Positions 6,327-12,944 of a stretch of DNA of 17,029 nucleotides are shown piece after piece. The stretch comes from Candidatus Peribacteria bacterium (lineage in GTDB: Bacteria > Patescibacteriota > Gracilibacteria > UBA1369 > GCA-2718715). The notes beneath the pieces were generated by a model, which saw only the letters and a program-made list of their open reading frames with translations, was not told the origin of the DNA and did no database searches. How positions within the stretch are numbered: the stretch's first letter is position 1; every line of letters begins with the position of its first letter. A program made the position numbers and the translations under genes. Location: assembly GCA_943349385.1 (NCBI GenBank), contig CALQZM010000012.1, positions 1 to 17,029 on the forward strand, in the 5' to 3' direction.

Positions 6327-6884
6327 ATGTACTCAAAAGAACAATATACATCGAAAATTGCTCCAGAACTTCAAAAAGTTTTGAAAGCAAAAACAGTTAC
6401 AGCGTTACCACGCTTGAAAAAAGTAACTATTAATGCAGGTATTGGATCAATGGTTTCAGGTAATAAAAATATTGCTACTGAAGCTGCTGAAAACATTGCT
6501 TTAATAACTGGACAAAAGCCAGTAATAAGAAAAGCTAAAAAAGCTATTTCAAACTTTAAACTTAGAGAAAATATGCCAGTAGGTGTATCTGTAACTCTAA
6601 GAGGACAAGCTATGTATGACTTTTTTGGAAAACTAATTGATATCGTAGGTCCACGAATTAGAGACTTTAGAGGATTTTCTATGAAATCATTCGACGGTAA
6701 AGGAAACTATTCTATTGGGATTAAAGAACATACTGTGTTCCCTGAAATCAATCCAGACGATATCGTTGCTGTTCACGGACTGCAAATCAATATCGAAACT
6801 ACTGCAACAAACGATGCCGATGCAGTGGAACTATTTAAACTTTACAAATTTCCTTTTCGGGAAACAACCGAAACTAAAAAGTAA
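6327..6884 (+). CDS. rplE: 50S ribosomal protein L5 (uL5)
   Basis: uL5 binds 5S rRNA and contacts S13 and the P-site tRNA. Residues 61-86 hold the signature TGQKPVIRKAKKAISNFKLR and the following ENMPVG. The conserved GPRIRDFRGF is at 108-117, followed by GNYSIGIKEHTVFPEI (126-141). Length 185 is close to the usual 179-187. It follows rplX by 4 nt and precedes rpsN by 12 nt. Confidence 0.98.
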   Translation: MYSKEQYTSKIAPELQKVLKAKTVTALPRLKKVTINAGIGSMVSGNKNIATEAAENIALITGQKPVIRKAKKAISNFKLRENMPVGVSVTLRGQAMYDFFGKLIDIVGPRIRDFRGFSMKSFDGKGNYSIGIKEHTVFPEINPDDIVAVHGLQINIETTATNDADAVELFKLYKFPFRETTETKK

Positions 6885-6896
6885 TTAAACCTATAT

Positions 6897-7121
6897 ATGG
6901 CTAGAAAAGCACTTGTAATCAAACACGCGGAAAGAAGAGAAAAATTCCTAAAAGCAAAACTTGCAGGAGTTAAACCTAAAGAACCTACGAAAGTAACTTA
7001 CAGATGTAAACTTTGTGGACGAAATCATGGTTACATGAGAAAATTTGAAATTTGTAGAATTTGCTTCCGAGAGTTAGCAGCATCAGGAAAATTAACTGGT
7101 GTTACGAAATCATCTTGGTAG
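6897..7121 (+). CDS. rpsN: 30S ribosomal protein S14 type Z (uS14), extended N terminus
   Basis: uS14 of the zinc-binding short type; it sits in the 30S head. The zinc site is Cys37, Cys40, Cys53 and Cys56 (CxxC-x12-CxxC), with the conserved YMRKFEICRICFRELA between and after and a TKSSW end. The classic type Z protein has about 61 residues with its first Cys near 24; this one has 74, the extra 13 being a basic N-terminal segment. There is no in-frame ATG downstream before the zinc motif, so the longer start stands. The stop is TAG. Confidence 0.95.
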   Translation: MARKALVIKHAERREKFLKAKLAGVKPKEPTKVTYRCKLCGRNHGYMRKFEICRICFRELAASGKLTGVTKSSW

Positions 7122-7154
7122 AAAAAACCTAAGAATAATCACTAAAAAACACTT

Positions 7155-7538
7155 ATGACAGATACTATTGCAGACTTATTAACAAGACTTCGAAACGCTC
7201 AATCAGCGCGAAAAAACGATGTAATAATTCCCTACTCTAAATTAAAAGAACAAGTTTTAGTTAAGCTAAAAGAATTCGGTTTTGTAGCAAATTATAAAGT
7301 AATAAAAGGCGAAAGTTTCGACAACCTAGAAGTAAGTTTGGACTTAGACAGAAATTATCCAGTTACTTTTACAAGAATCAGTAAACCAGGACAAAGAATA
7401 TATAAAGGTTCTAAAGATTTAAAAACAATTAAGAACGGACTAGGAATCGAAATTTTATCTACCTCACAAGGAGTAATCACTAACGAAGAAGCAAGAGCTA
7501 AAAACATCGGTGGTGAAGTATTATGTTTAATTTACTAA
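7155..7538 (+). CDS. rpsH: 30S ribosomal protein S8 (uS8)
   Basis: uS8 is a primary binder of the central 16S domain; in E. coli it also represses the spc operon at the L5 message. The N-terminal TDTIADLLTRLRNA (2-15) is diagnostic, followed by RISKPGQRIY (74-83) and a C-terminal STSQGVITNEEARAKNIGGE (102-121) leading to LCLIY. Length 127 is typical. It lies 33 nt after rpsN. Confidence 0.97.
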   Translation: MTDTIADLLTRLRNAQSARKNDVIIPYSKLKEQVLVKLKEFGFVANYKVIKGESFDNLEVSLDLDRNYPVTFTRISKPGQRIYKGSKDLKTIKNGLGIEILSTSQGVITNEEARAKNIGGEVLCLIY

Positions 7539-7550
7539 TATAAAAGAACA

Positions 7551-8096
7551 ATGTCACGAATAGGAAAATTACCAATTACAGTACCAGCAAATGTAGAAAT
7601 CACACTTTCTGCAGATGAAATCAAAGTTAAAGGTCCAAAAGGAGAATTATCTCAAGCCTTAAACTCTCTAGTAAAGATAACTAAAGAAGAAGGTACTATT
7701 ATAGTTGAAAGAATCGACGATACTAAGGCTGCTCGGTCTATGCATGGCCTTTATAGAACTTTAATCAGTAACATGGTAGAAGGCGTAACTAACGGCTACG
7801 AAAAAAGACTAGAAATTCAAGGTGTAGGTTACAGAGCGGCATTACAAGGTAAAAAACTTGTATTAAGCCTAGGATTTTCTCACCCAGTAGAATATACAGC
7901 CGAAAATGGTGTAGAAGTAGCTATCGACCAAGAAAAGAAAAACATCATGATTATATCTGGAATAAGCAAACAAGGAGTAGGACAAACTGCAGCTGAAATT
8001 AGAAGTTTCAAAAAACCTGAACCATATAAAGGCAAAGGAATCCGATATGTAGGAGAAAAGATCATTAGAAAAGCAGGTAAGACAGCTTCTAAATAA
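7551..8096 (+). CDS. rplF: 50S ribosomal protein L6 (uL6)
   Basis: uL6 binds near the sarcin-ricin loop, where translational GTPases dock. It has the typical two repeated alpha/beta domains: SRIGKLPITVP (2-12) opens the first, HGLYRTLISNMVEGVTNGY is at 65-83, GVGYRA at 91-96, and LGFSHPVEY (107-115) opens the second. The C-terminal block from AAEIRSFKKPEPYKGKGIRY (147-166) is strongly conserved. Length 181 is normal. Confidence 0.98.
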   Translation: MSRIGKLPITVPANVEITLSADEIKVKGPKGELSQALNSLVKITKEEGTIIVERIDDTKAARSMHGLYRTLISNMVEGVTNGYEKRLEIQGVGYRAALQGKKLVLSLGFSHPVEYTAENGVEVAIDQEKKNIMIISGISKQGVGQTAAEIRSFKKPEPYKGKGIRYVGEKIIRKAGKTASK

Positions 8097-8116
8097 TAAA
8101 TAAATAATACAGAATT

Positions 8117-8455
8117 ATGACTAATCAAATCCTTAGAAAGAAAAGACACGCAAAAATCAGAAAACAAATTTCTGGTACTGCTGCTCGTCCAAGACTTTGC
8201 GTGTATCGATCACTTACTTCAATTTACGCTCAATTAATTGATGACGTTGCTGGTAAAACTTTAGTAGCTTCTTCTGACCTTAAAACTAAAAAAGGTTCAA
8301 AAGTAGACTCAGCTAAAAATGTAGGTTTAGAACTTGCAAAACTAGCAAAAGAAAACAAAATTGAAGAATGCGTATTTGATAGAAATGGTTATAAATTCCA
8401 CGGAAGAGTAAAATCTCTTGCTGAAGGCGCTCGTGAAGGTGGATTAAAATTCTAA
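8117..8455 (+). CDS. rplR: 50S ribosomal protein L18 (uL18)
   Basis: uL18 binds 5S rRNA together with L5. The basic N terminus (LRKKRHAKIRKQISG, 6-20) leads to RPRLCVYRSLTSIYAQLIDD (24-43), and the C terminus ends with VFDRNGYKFHGRVKSLAEG (86-104) and AREGGLKF. Length 112 is near the usual 115-120. The gene is 20 nt after rplF and 32 nt before rpsE. Confidence 0.97.
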   Translation: MTNQILRKKRHAKIRKQISGTAARPRLCVYRSLTSIYAQLIDDVAGKTLVASSDLKTKKGSKVDSAKNVGLELAKLAKENKIEECVFDRNGYKFHGRVKSLAEGAREGGLKF

Positions 8456-8487
8456 AACCAATAATAAAAACTTAAATTCTAAAAGCA

Positions 8488-9141
8488 ATGAATAAGCACA
8501 AACAAAATTTTAACGACAAACCTAAAGAATTCGCTGAATCAGTTATCCAAATTGATCGTGTAACGAGAGTAGTTAAAGGTGGACGAAGACTTAGATTCAG
8601 AGCGACTGTCTGTGTTGGGAACAACAAAGGTAAAGTTGGTATTGGCATTGGAAAATCTAATGAAGTTACAGGTGCAATTCAAAAAGCTACACACAAAGCC
8701 AAAAAGAACATGTTCCTAGTACCTCTAGATGGAACAACTATTCCTCACGATGTGCAAGTTAAGTTCAAAAGTTCTGAATTACTTTTACTTCCTGCTTCAG
8801 AAGGTACTGGTATTATTGCCGGTGGTACTGTAAGAAAAGTTCTTGAATTAGCAGGTGTAAAAAATGTATTAAGTAAAGCATTTGGATCAAACAACAGAGT
8901 AAACGTAGCTAAAGCTGCTTTATCTGCACTTGAAATGCTAAGAGTTACTCCAAAAATGGAAAGAAAAGCTGCCAAAGCACAAAGCCAAAAAACAACAGTT
9001 CCTACAATTAAAGAAGCTCCAAAAACTACCGTAAAACCAGTTACTAAAGCTCCTGCTGCAAAACAACCAGCTGCAACTCCTGCTTCTAAGAAACCGGTTG
9101 CTAAAGCTCCAGTAAAAAAAGAAACTCCTAAAAAAGATTAA
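8488..9141 (+). CDS. rpsE: 30S ribosomal protein S5 (uS5), with long basic C-terminal tail
   Basis: uS5 lies at the mRNA entry channel with S3 and S4 and affects decoding accuracy. The double-stranded-RNA-binding-like domain covers about residues 15-80 (RVVKGGRRLRFRATVCVGNN, 27-46) and the second domain 85-155 (PASEGTGIIAGGTVRKVLELAG, 102-123). From about 157 to 217 there is a tail of about 60 residues made of Lys, Ala, Pro and Thr with repeated KAP-like units, resembling histone H1-like tails and absent from most S5 proteins. Bacterial S5 is commonly about 160-170 residues. rplO follows directly, with no rpmD. Confidence 0.96.
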   Translation: MNKHKQNFNDKPKEFAESVIQIDRVTRVVKGGRRLRFRATVCVGNNKGKVGIGIGKSNEVTGAIQKATHKAKKNMFLVPLDGTTIPHDVQVKFKSSELLLLPASEGTGIIAGGTVRKVLELAGVKNVLSKAFGSNNRVNVAKAALSALEMLRVTPKMERKAAKAQSQKTTVPTIKEAPKTTVKPVTKAPAAKQPAATPASKKPVAKAPVKKETPKKD

Positions 9142-9166
9142 AAATATTTCCTAAAGCGAAAATAAA

Positions 9167-9613
9167 ATGAGTAAACTATTAAATTTAAAACCTAATCCAA
9201 GCGACAAGAAAAAGTCAAAAAGACTTGGTCGTGGAAATGGATCAGGAAAAGGAACTTTCTCTGGTAAAGGTTGTAAAGGACAAAATGCTAGAACTGGTGG
9301 TGGCGTAAGACCAGGTTTCGAAGGTGGACAAACTCCCCTATACCGAAAACTACCAAAACTAAAAGGATTCAAAAATATTAACAATGTTGAATATTACCCA
9401 CTTGGATTCACAATTCTAAATGAAAAATTTGAAAGCAACGAAGTAGTAAATCTGGAATCGTTGGTTGCTAAAAGAATTGTAAAAAAAGGTCAACTAGTAA
9501 AATTACTTGCTAATGGAGTACTTGAAAAACCATTGACTATAGAAGTAAATAAAGCTTCTAAAACTGCTATGGAATTAGTAGAAAAAGCTGGTGGCAAAAT
9601 AACTCTAGTTTAG
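9167..9613 (+). CDS. rplO: 50S ribosomal protein L15 (uL15)
   Basis: uL15 is a late 50S assembly protein with an extended basic N terminus. The glycine-rich block at residues 21-42 (GRGNGSGKGTFSGKGCKGQN and following AR) and GFEGGQTPLYRKLPKLKGF (50-68) identify it. Length 148 is normal. It follows rpsE by 25 nt, where rpmD would be expected in most bacteria. It is the last ribosomal gene before a terminator-like hairpin and a 157-nt gap. The stop is TAG. Confidence 0.97.
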   Translation: MSKLLNLKPNPSDKKKSKRLGRGNGSGKGTFSGKGCKGQNARTGGGVRPGFEGGQTPLYRKLPKLKGFKNINNVEYYPLGFTILNEKFESNEVVNLESLVAKRIVKKGQLVKLLANGVLEKPLTIEVNKASKTAMELVEKAGGKITLV

Positions 9614-9637
9614 AATCTAAATTTAGAACAACATCTT

Positions 9638-9674
9638 AAATCAAGAGCGAGTAATCAATCTTGATTTTTCTTTT
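9638..9674 (+). terminator. candidate intrinsic terminator after rplO
   Basis: A 9-bp stem pairs AAATCAAGA (9638-9646) with TCTTGATTT (9659-9667) across a 12-nt loop and runs into a T-rich tail (9665-9674, TTTTTCTTTT). Only two of the nine pairs are G-C, so termination may be partial. A perfect 12-nt palindrome TCTAAATTTAGA lies just upstream (9616-9627). Together with the promoter-like site downstream this suggests secY begins a separate or boosted transcript. Confidence 0.5.
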
Positions 9675-9709
9675 AAAACACAAAAATTTAATAAAAAATA
9701 GTTGTACAT

Positions 9710-9738
9710 TTAAGCAAAATTTCACTAGATTGTATAAG
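9710..9738 (+). promoter_or_regulatory. weak promoter candidate upstream of secY
   Basis: TATAAG (9733-9738) is a 5/6 match to the -10 consensus with a TG dinucleotide directly before it. The best-spaced -35 is TTAAGC (9710-9715), only a 3/6 match at 17 nt. Its position, between the rplO terminator candidate and secY, supports a start near 9745. The 157-nt spacer around it is AT-rich and contains no ORF. Confidence 0.35.
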
Positions 9739-9770
9739 TAATAAATTCACTCCTCTAACCTAATATAGCA

Positions 9771-11057
9771 ATGGAAAAATTAAAACAAATTTGGCAATCA
9801 AAACAGTTAAGAAATAAAATTCTATTCACAATTGGAATTATTGTTATTTATAGACTTCTAGCTCAAGTTTCTATTCCTGGAATTAACTTAGCGGCCTTAA
9901 AAGCAATCTTTGAACAAAACTCATTCTTCAGCGTATTAAGTGTACTAACTGGTGGTAGTGCCGAAAACTTTTCAATTGTACTAATGGGATTGTCTCCATA
10001 TATTAATGCCTCAATCATCGTACAATTACTAACAGTAGTAATCCCAAAATTCGAAGAACTTTCTAAAGAAGGTGAACAAGGGCAAAAAACCCTAAATAGC
10101 TATACTAGATGGTTAACCTTACCTTTAGCAATACTACAAGCATATGCAATGATTTTAGTATTAAATTCACAATCTCAAGTACCAATTATATCTAACATTT
10201 CAGAACCAGCAGTAGTACTACCAATCATGCTAACTGTTACAGCGGGTACTGTATTATTAATGTGGTTAGGTGAATTAATTGGAGAACGCGGAATTGGTAA
10301 CGGAATTTCATTACTAATTTTTGCAGGGATAGTAGCTTCAGTACCTACAGCAATTGGCCAAAATGTATTAATTGCTACTCAAGATGCTAGTAAATTAGTT
10401 CCTGTAGTTGCCTTAGTACTACTTACCCTAGTATTAATTATAAGCACCGTATTAATTACTGAAGCCTATCGAGAAATTCCAGTTTCATATGCCTCAAGAT
10501 CAACTAAAGGACAATTATCAAAATTACCTATTAAAATCAACCAAGCTGGGATGATCCCAATTATATTTGCGGTGTCAATTACGACTTTCCCAAATTTAAT
10601 GGCGCAACTACTACAGAATTCAACTGTAGATGTCTTAAAAGGATTCTCTAGCTTCATAACAACTCACTTCACCCTAAACAGTCCATTATATTTAGTATCT
10701 CTATTTGCCCTAATTATGGGATTCACATACTTCTACGTAAGTATTACTTTCAATCCTGAAAAAGTTTCTGAAAACATTCAAAAAAGAGGTGGTTATATTC
10801 CAGGAATTCGACCAGGTAAAGAAACAGCTGAATATTTAAGCAAAGTTTCAAACCGATTAAATCTATTTGGAGGTTTATTTATTGCTACAATTGCAACTCT
10901 ACCAATCGCCATACAAATCGTAATTGGTGGTAACGCTAACTCACTACCTCTATTAATCAGTGGTGCCGGTATTCTTATTATCGTAGGTGTAATTTTAGAC
11001 TTAATGAGACAAGTAAACGCTCAATTAATTATGCACGATTACGATAAATTATATTAA
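9771..11057 (+). CDS. secY: protein translocase subunit SecY
   Basis: SecY is the channel of the SecYEG translocon in the cytoplasmic membrane; it exports unfolded preproteins and inserts membrane proteins. The 428-residue protein has about ten hydrophobic segments. Signatures are LMGLSPYINASIIVQLL (71-87), GERGIGNGISLLIFAGI (171-187), LPIKINQAGMIPIIFA (252-267), QKRGGYIPGIRPGKETAEYL (337-356, the ribosome- and SecA-contacting loop) and a final membrane segment near 396-417. Length is typical of short SecY proteins. It is followed 1 nt after its stop by a double-hairpin repeat. Confidence 0.98.
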   Translation: MEKLKQIWQSKQLRNKILFTIGIIVIYRLLAQVSIPGINLAALKAIFEQNSFFSVLSVLTGGSAENFSIVLMGLSPYINASIIVQLLTVVIPKFEELSKEGEQGQKTLNSYTRWLTLPLAILQAYAMILVLNSQSQVPIISNISEPAVVLPIMLTVTAGTVLLMWLGELIGERGIGNGISLLIFAGIVASVPTAIGQNVLIATQDASKLVPVVALVLLTLVLIISTVLITEAYREIPVSYASRSTKGQLSKLPIKINQAGMIPIIFAVSITTFPNLMAQLLQNSTVDVLKGFSSFITTHFTLNSPLYLVSLFALIMGFTYFYVSITFNPEKVSENIQKRGGYIPGIRPGKETAEYLSKVSNRLNLFGGLFIATIATLPIAIQIVIGGNANSLPLLISGAGILIIVGVILDLMRQVNAQLIMHDYDKLY

Positions 11058-11058
11058 C

Positions 11059-11098
11059 AGACCGTAGCGTAGCGAAGGTCTCAAACGGGCTTTGCCCG
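11059..11098 (+). repeat. double-hairpin intergenic repeat, copy 2 (secY-adk)
   Basis: Stem 1 is AGACC (11059-11063) with GGTCT (11077-11081) around the 13-nt loop GTAGCGTAGCGAA. A CAAA spacer (11082-11085) separates it from stem 2, CGGGC (11086-11090) with GCCCG (11094-11098) around TTT. It starts one base after the secY TAA. Bases 11058-11085 are identical to 13320-13347 in copy 3. The second hairpin is followed by an A-run rather than a T-run, so a classical + strand terminator is unlikely. Confidence 0.85.
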
Positions 11099-11132
11099 CA
11101 AAAAACTAAATAAATCTCAAAACTTATAAACA

Positions 11133-11687
11133 ATGAACTTAATATTTTTTGGAATCCAAGGATCAGGTAAAGGAACTCAAGCTAAGCTGCTAGCAGAAAA
11201 TCTTGGCTATCAAATCTTTGAAACAGGAGGTGAATTAAGAAAATTAGCTAAAGAGGATTCGGATTTAGGTAAGAAAGTTAAAGAAACTATCGAAGCTGGT
11301 CACTTAGTATCGTCGGAACTAGTACTAGAAATTGTTCGCAATTTTATTAGAAAAGCTGATAAAACCAAAATTATTTTCGACGGAATTCCAAGAAATCAAG
11401 ATCAGTATCAGTCCTTTATGGGGATCTTGAATGAATTTAATTTAGAATATACAGCAGTCCATTTTAAATTAGAAAAAGAAGAAGCCCTTACTAGACTATT
11501 TAAAAGAGCAGAAATCGAGGGACGTGCCGATGACAATGAGGAAAGTATCAAAAGAAGAATAGATATCTTCTACAACGACACCTTGCCTTTAATCGAAAAT
11601 TTTGCCCAAACAAATAAACTAATCGAAGTAGATGCCAGTCCAACTATTGAAGAAATCTATCAAGATTTATCTAGCCGACTACAATAA
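11133..11687 (+). CDS. adk: adenylate kinase, short form without full LID domain
   Basis: Adk interconverts ATP + AMP and 2 ADP in the cytoplasm. The P-loop GIQGSGKGT is at residues 7-15 (canonical GxPGSGKGT, here with Gln9). The NMP-binding part includes TGGELRKLA (31-39) and DGIPR (83-87, canonical DGFPR). Between about 121 and 142 the chain goes straight from RLFKRAEIEG to RADDNEESIKRR, so the roughly 30-residue LID insertion of long-type Adk is reduced to a loop and no zinc cysteines are present. Length 184 fits short-type kinases (about 185-190). Its TAA abuts the map ATG. UMP-CMP kinase-like specificity cannot be excluded from sequence alone. Confidence 0.88.
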   Translation: MNLIFFGIQGSGKGTQAKLLAENLGYQIFETGGELRKLAKEDSDLGKKVKETIEAGHLVSSELVLEIVRNFIRKADKTKIIFDGIPRNQDQYQSFMGILNEFNLEYTAVHFKLEKEEALTRLFKRAEIEGRADDNEESIKRRIDIFYNDTLPLIENFAQTNKLIEVDASPTIEEIYQDLSSRLQ

Positions 11688-12464
11688 ATGGCAACTAACA
11701 TAAAAACAGCGGCAGAAATTGAGATCATGCGAAAATCTGGATCCATATTAGCCAAAGTACTCACTGAACTAGAAAAAGTAATTCGAGCGGGAATGAGTAG
11801 TTTAGAACTTGACCAAATTGCCGAAAAAATCATTCGAGATCATAAAGCAATACCCTCATTTAAAGGTTACAACGGATTTACGGGGAGCATTTGCGTATCT
11901 ATTAACGATGAAGCTGTACACGGAATTCCCGACCAAGATATTATTTTTGAAGAAGGTCAAATTGTAACAATAGACTGCGGAGTATTATACGAGGGACTCC
12001 ATACTGACTCTGCTACAACTTTTGGAATTGGGAACATAAGTAAAGATACCGAAAAATTTATTGAATCGGTTCGAGATACTTTGTACCAAGCAATTCAAAT
12101 GGTAAAACCTGGAATTCGAATTGGAGAAATCAGCAATTTTATTGAAACTAAAACTACTAAAGATGGATACCATGTTTTACGAGAATTAATTGGTCATGGT
12201 ATTGGTCGAAAATTACACGAACCTCCACAGGTGCCAAACTACGGTAAGCCAAGCCAAGGTGCAGTTTTAGTACCAGGAATGACGATTTGCATAGAACCAA
12301 TTATTGGCTATGGCACTCGATTTATTGAAACCCTAGAAGACAAATGGACAGTAGTTACAAGAGACGGAAGTCTAGCCTGCCAACAAGAACATACAATACT
12401 TGTAACGCAAACTGGATTTGAAATTTTGACGTTGAGAGAAAATGAAAAAATTGCTAAATTTTAA
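11688..12464 (+). CDS. map: type I methionine aminopeptidase
   Basis: Map removes the initiator methionine from nascent proteins at the ribosome exit. All dinuclear metal ligands of the family are visible: Asp96, Asp107, His170, Glu203 and Glu234; the substrate-site His78 is also kept (context AVHGIP, 76-81). Flanking motifs include GSICVSINDEAVHGIP (66-81) and GHGIGRKLHEPPQVPNYG (169-186). Length 258 is typical of type I enzymes without a zinc-finger extension. The start directly abuts the adk stop (TAAATG), implying translational coupling. Confidence 0.97.
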   Translation: MATNIKTAAEIEIMRKSGSILAKVLTELEKVIRAGMSSLELDQIAEKIIRDHKAIPSFKGYNGFTGSICVSINDEAVHGIPDQDIIFEEGQIVTIDCGVLYEGLHTDSATTFGIGNISKDTEKFIESVRDTLYQAIQMVKPGIRIGEISNFIETKTTKDGYHVLRELIGHGIGRKLHEPPQVPNYGKPSQGAVLVPGMTICIEPIIGYGTRFIETLEDKWTVVTRDGSLACQQEHTILVTQTGFEILTLRENEKIAKF

Positions 12465-12465
12465 C

Positions 12466-12493
12466 TTGCAATTCTAATTTCTTTCGGTATAAT
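12466..12493 (+). promoter_or_regulatory. candidate promoter upstream of infA
   Basis: A perfect TATAAT (12488-12493) is preceded after 16 nt by TTGCAA (12466-12471, 4/6 match). Transcription would begin near 12500. The -35 overlaps the downstream arm of a small stem AATTGC (12449-12454) / GCAATT (12468-12473) that encloses the map stop codon. The 74-nt map-infA gap is otherwise A/T-rich and has no ORF. The site would drive infA, rpmJ and probably the following alpha genes. Confidence 0.6.
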
Positions 12494-12550
12494 CCAGTAG
12501 CTTTTTTTAGAAAAGAAAAGTAAATATTCGTTTAACTGATGCCATCTTTT

Positions 12551-12790
12551 ATGGCCAATGAAGACAAATTAGAAATAGACGGACTTGTTATCGAGGCGCT
12601 TCCTAACTCAGAATTTTCAGTTAAGTTAGATGACTACCCTGACAATCACAAAGTTCGCGCTACAATATCTGGAAAAATAAGAATCCACAACATTCGAATT
12701 TTACCGGGAGATAAAGTTAGAGTAGAAGTATCTACTTACGACTTAAATAAAGGAAGAATAACCTATAGATATAAACAAAATGAAAGTTAG
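12551..12790 (+). CDS. infA: translation initiation factor IF-1
   Basis: IF-1 binds the 30S A site during initiation and works with IF-2 and IF-3. It is a single OB-fold domain: MANEDKLEIDGLVIEALPN from the chosen start, then VRATISGKIRIHNIRILPGD and KVRVEVSTYDLNKGRITYRY. The start at 12551 gives 79 residues and aligns with the canonical MAKED-type N terminus; an in-frame ATG at 12539 would add MPSF and give 83. Neither has a Shine-Dalgarno sequence, so the choice rests on family alignment. The last 11 nt overlap rpmJ. The stop is TAG. Confidence 0.92.
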   Translation: MANEDKLEIDGLVIEALPNSEFSVKLDDYPDNHKVRATISGKIRIHNIRILPGDKVRVEVSTYDLNKGRITYRYKQNES

Positions 12791-12893
12791 ATCATCTGTG
12801 AAAAAAATTTGCGAAAAATGCAAAGTCATTAAAAGAAAAGGTGTCGTAAGAGTAATTTGCGAAAAACCTAAACACAAACAAAGACAAGGTTAA
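12780..12893 (+). CDS. rpmJ: 50S ribosomal protein L36 (bL36), zinc form
   Basis: bL36 is a tiny 23S rRNA-binding protein. The 37-residue product starts MKVRSSVKKICEKCKVIKRK and ends KHKQRQG. The zinc ligands are Cys11, Cys14, Cys27 and His32 (CxxC-x12-C-x4-H), as in the cysteine-containing bL36 type; 37 residues is the usual size. Its ATG lies inside infA, overlapping by 11 nt in another frame, so translation is probably coupled to IF-1 termination. The stop codon lies in the loop of a terminator-like stem (12880-12908). Confidence 0.94.
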   Translation: MKVRSSVKKICEKCKVIKRKGVVRVICEKPKHKQRQG

Positions 12894-12908
12894 TCCCCTA
12901 GTCTTTTT
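12880..12908 (+). terminator. weak terminator or attenuator candidate at rpmJ stop
   Basis: AAAGAC (12880-12885) pairs with GTCTTT (12901-12906); after an A-A mismatch the stem continues with AGG (12887-12889) / CCT (12897-12899), leaving a 7-nt loop. The downstream arm merges into a T-run (12904-12908). The rpmJ stop codon is inside the structure, so translating ribosomes would disrupt it. Stem length and U-run are marginal for termination. Confidence 0.35.
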
Positions 12909-12924
12909 GAAGAATAAAAATTTA

Positions 12925-12930
12925 TATAAT
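12925..12930 (+). promoter_or_regulatory. possible -10 element upstream of rpsM
   Basis: A perfect TATAAT lies 14 nt before the rpsM ATG in the 51-nt rpmJ-rpsM gap. No good -35 stands at 16-18 nt; TTGAAG (12907-12912) is only 12 nt away. A transcript from here would have a very short leader. The assignment rests on one hexamer in AT-rich DNA and could be chance. Confidence 0.25.
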
Positions 12931-12944
12931 ATTACATTCATACT

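Noticed and set aside
11086..11098. Second hairpin of the repeat elements as a rho-independent terminator
   Set aside because: No T-tract follows on the + strand in any copy, and copies 1-3 lie between co-directional genes.
12449..12473. AATTGC/GCAATT stem as a terminator of adk-map
   Set aside because: Six AT-rich pairs, a 13-nt loop and no continuous T-run make termination doubtful; kept only as part of the stop-codon hairpin pattern.
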